Both the position numbers and the translations under genes were made by a program. From Mesobacillus subterraneus (GTDB taxonomy: Bacteria > Bacillota > Bacilli > Bacillales > Cytobacillaceae), in the NCBI RefSeq assembly GCF_023715485.1, contig NZ_JAMBOF010000021.1:1-63968 (forward strand): 63,968 nt of DNA. Reading direction: 5' to 3'. Under the pieces are notes generated by a model. That model had not been told where the DNA came from. It was given only the letters and a program-made list of their open reading frames with translations, and made no database searches. Positions 63,363-63,968 of this stretch are shown here, in pieces (the stretch's first letter is position 1; each line of letters begins with the position of its first letter).

Positions 63363-63590
63363 ATGCTTGGTGTTCTGATCAACGAAAAAGAATTAAAAGA
63401 ACTTGAATACTTGATTAAACGGGAAATGGATGAAATTCTTTTTGACTTGAAAGATGATCGAATAGACCATGTAGTGAAGAGATCAATGAAAGAAAGATAC
63501 CAGATACTCTTTTCGCTGTTCAAAAGGGTGGCTTCACCAAAGGAATGCCTAAAATATATGCCTGCGAAGAAAAGCATCTATAAAGGGTGA
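63363..63590 (+). CDS. small conserved-looking protein of unknown function
   Basis: 75 residues, soluble and mainly helical: LINEKELKELEYLIKREMDEIL, then DRIDHVVKRSMKERYQILFSLFKRVASPKE and a basic end. I do not recognise its function. ATG 63363 has AGGAG 7 bases upstream; an in-frame ATG 27 bases earlier has none. It lies divergent from pdaB and just before an rRNA promoter region. Confidence 0.75.
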   Translation: MLGVLINEKELKELEYLIKREMDEILFDLKDDRIDHVVKRSMKERYQILFSLFKRVASPKECLKYMPAKKSIYKG

Positions 63591-63622
63591 ATACATACTG
63601 TATAATTTTTTTATAAATATGG

Positions 63623-63651
63623 TTGACGCACATATATTATCCTGTTATATT
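63623..63651 (+). promoter_or_regulatory. rRNA promoter P1
   Basis: TTGACG (63623-63628) and TATATT (63646-63651), 17-base spacer, with A/T-rich sequence upstream suited to an UP element. Confidence 0.88.
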
Positions 63652-63718
63652 AATAAACGTCGCTGCTGACTTGATTGGTAAATCAATTGAACAGCGGTGA
63701 AAATAATAAAAAATGTGG

Positions 63719-63747
63719 TTGACATTGAGTTGGTCGCATGATATATT
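63719..63747 (+). promoter_or_regulatory. rRNA promoter P2
   Basis: TTGACA (63719-63724) and TATATT (63742-63747), 17-base spacer, exactly 96 bases after P1 and sharing the flank TGGTTGAC. Tandem P1-P2 is typical for Bacillus rRNA operons. A hairpin (CGCTG...CAGCG with inner TTGATT/AATCAA) lies between the two. Confidence 0.9.
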
Positions 63748-63778
63748 ATGAAAGTCGCTTCTGGGCGGCCAAGCATTA

Positions 63779-63890
63779 AATTGCTCTTTGAAAACTAAAC
63801 AAACAAGCGTCAACAAACAATTAATTATCATGGCTTCTATCATAGAAGATCATGAGCCAACGTTTTAACTTATGAGCTAACTCATAACTC
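63779..63890 (+). promoter_or_regulatory. rRNA leader with boxA antitermination site
   Basis: TTGCTCTTTGAAAACT (63781-63796) is the Bacillus boxA sequence bound by NusB-S10. The rest of the leader has two hairpins, TTCTAT/ATAGAA near 63840 and TTATGAG/CTCATAA (63870-63887), probably linked to precursor folding and processing. Confidence 0.85.
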
Positions 63891-63968
63891 TTTATTGGAG
63901 AGTTTGATCCTGGCTCAGGACGAACGCTGGCGGCGTGCCTAATACATGCAAGTCGAGCGGATCTTCAT
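63891..63968 (+). rRNA. 16S rRNA, 5' end (partial)
   Basis: TTTATTGGAGAGTTTGATCC and the following CTGGCTCAGGACGAACGCTG match the conserved 5' end of Bacillus 16S rRNA. The window cuts the gene after 78 bases. Same direction as the rRNA operon at the left edge. Confidence 0.97.

Overview
The window is a chromosomal segment of an endospore-forming, low-GC Gram-positive rod of the family Bacillaceae. The evidence is the gene order (ctsR-mcsA-mcsB-clpC, the str, S10, spc and alpha ribosomal blocks, then cwlD, salA, gerD, kbaA, pdaB), proteins close to those of Bacillus subtilis, strong AGGAGG ribosome binding sites, frequent GTG and TTG starts, and sporulation and germination genes. It corresponds to the origin-proximal stretch that in B. 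subtilis lies between two rRNA operons. The species cannot be fixed from the sequence alone.

Layout. Bases 1-297 are the end of one rRNA operon (23S tail, 5S, terminator). Bases 784-5479 are the CtsR-controlled stress operon with a complete promoter and operator. Bases 5631-16908 hold DNA repair and c-di-AMP synthesis (radA, disA), yacL, isoprenoid genes (ispD, ispF), gltX, a cysteine T-box leader with cysE-cysS, and the RNA enzymes mrnC, rlmB and rae1. Bases 16913-22423 hold sigH, rpmG, secE, nusG, the L11-L1 and L10-L12 genes and an rRNA methyltransferase. Bases 22420-34888 hold rpoB, rpoC, the L7Ae-like gene, rpsL, rpsG, fusA and tuf. Bases 35438-50530 hold the S10-spc-alpha ribosomal block through rplQ, including secY, adk, map, infA and rpoA. 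Bases 50717-54114 hold a structured leader, the ECF transporter core (ecfA1, ecfA2, ecfT) and truA. Bases 54168-55210 hold the L13 leader with rplM-rpsI.

Bases 55402-58156 are an accessory block on the opposite strand at the place where B. subtilis carries ybaJ. It contains an unrecognised, very acidic protein, an endonuclease I-family nuclease without a signal peptide, and an intracellular subtilisin whose gene overlaps the nuclease gene by 4 bases. Bases 58435-63590 return to the conserved order: ybaK, cwlD, salA, gerD, kbaA, pdaB and a small unknown gene. The window ends with a tandem rRNA promoter region and the first 78 bases of a second 16S gene in the same direction.

As a whole the window is a growth and translation hub (RNA polymerase, most ribosomal proteins, elongation factors, secretion core), plus stress proteolysis and spore cortex and germination functions. 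Most genes are ordinary. The less ordinary signals are: three degenerate intergenic repeat arrays with related cores; five copies of an intergenic element tail; a duplicated rRNA-mimic hairpin before rplK and rplA; a shared promoter type before four ribosome or RNA polymerase operons; a mini-ORF before rpoB; a looped-out start region for nusG; a 16-residue tandem repeat in an N-terminal extension of RlmB; and the coupled cytoplasmic protease-nuclease pair. No transposase, prophage, CRISPR array or tRNA gene was seen.
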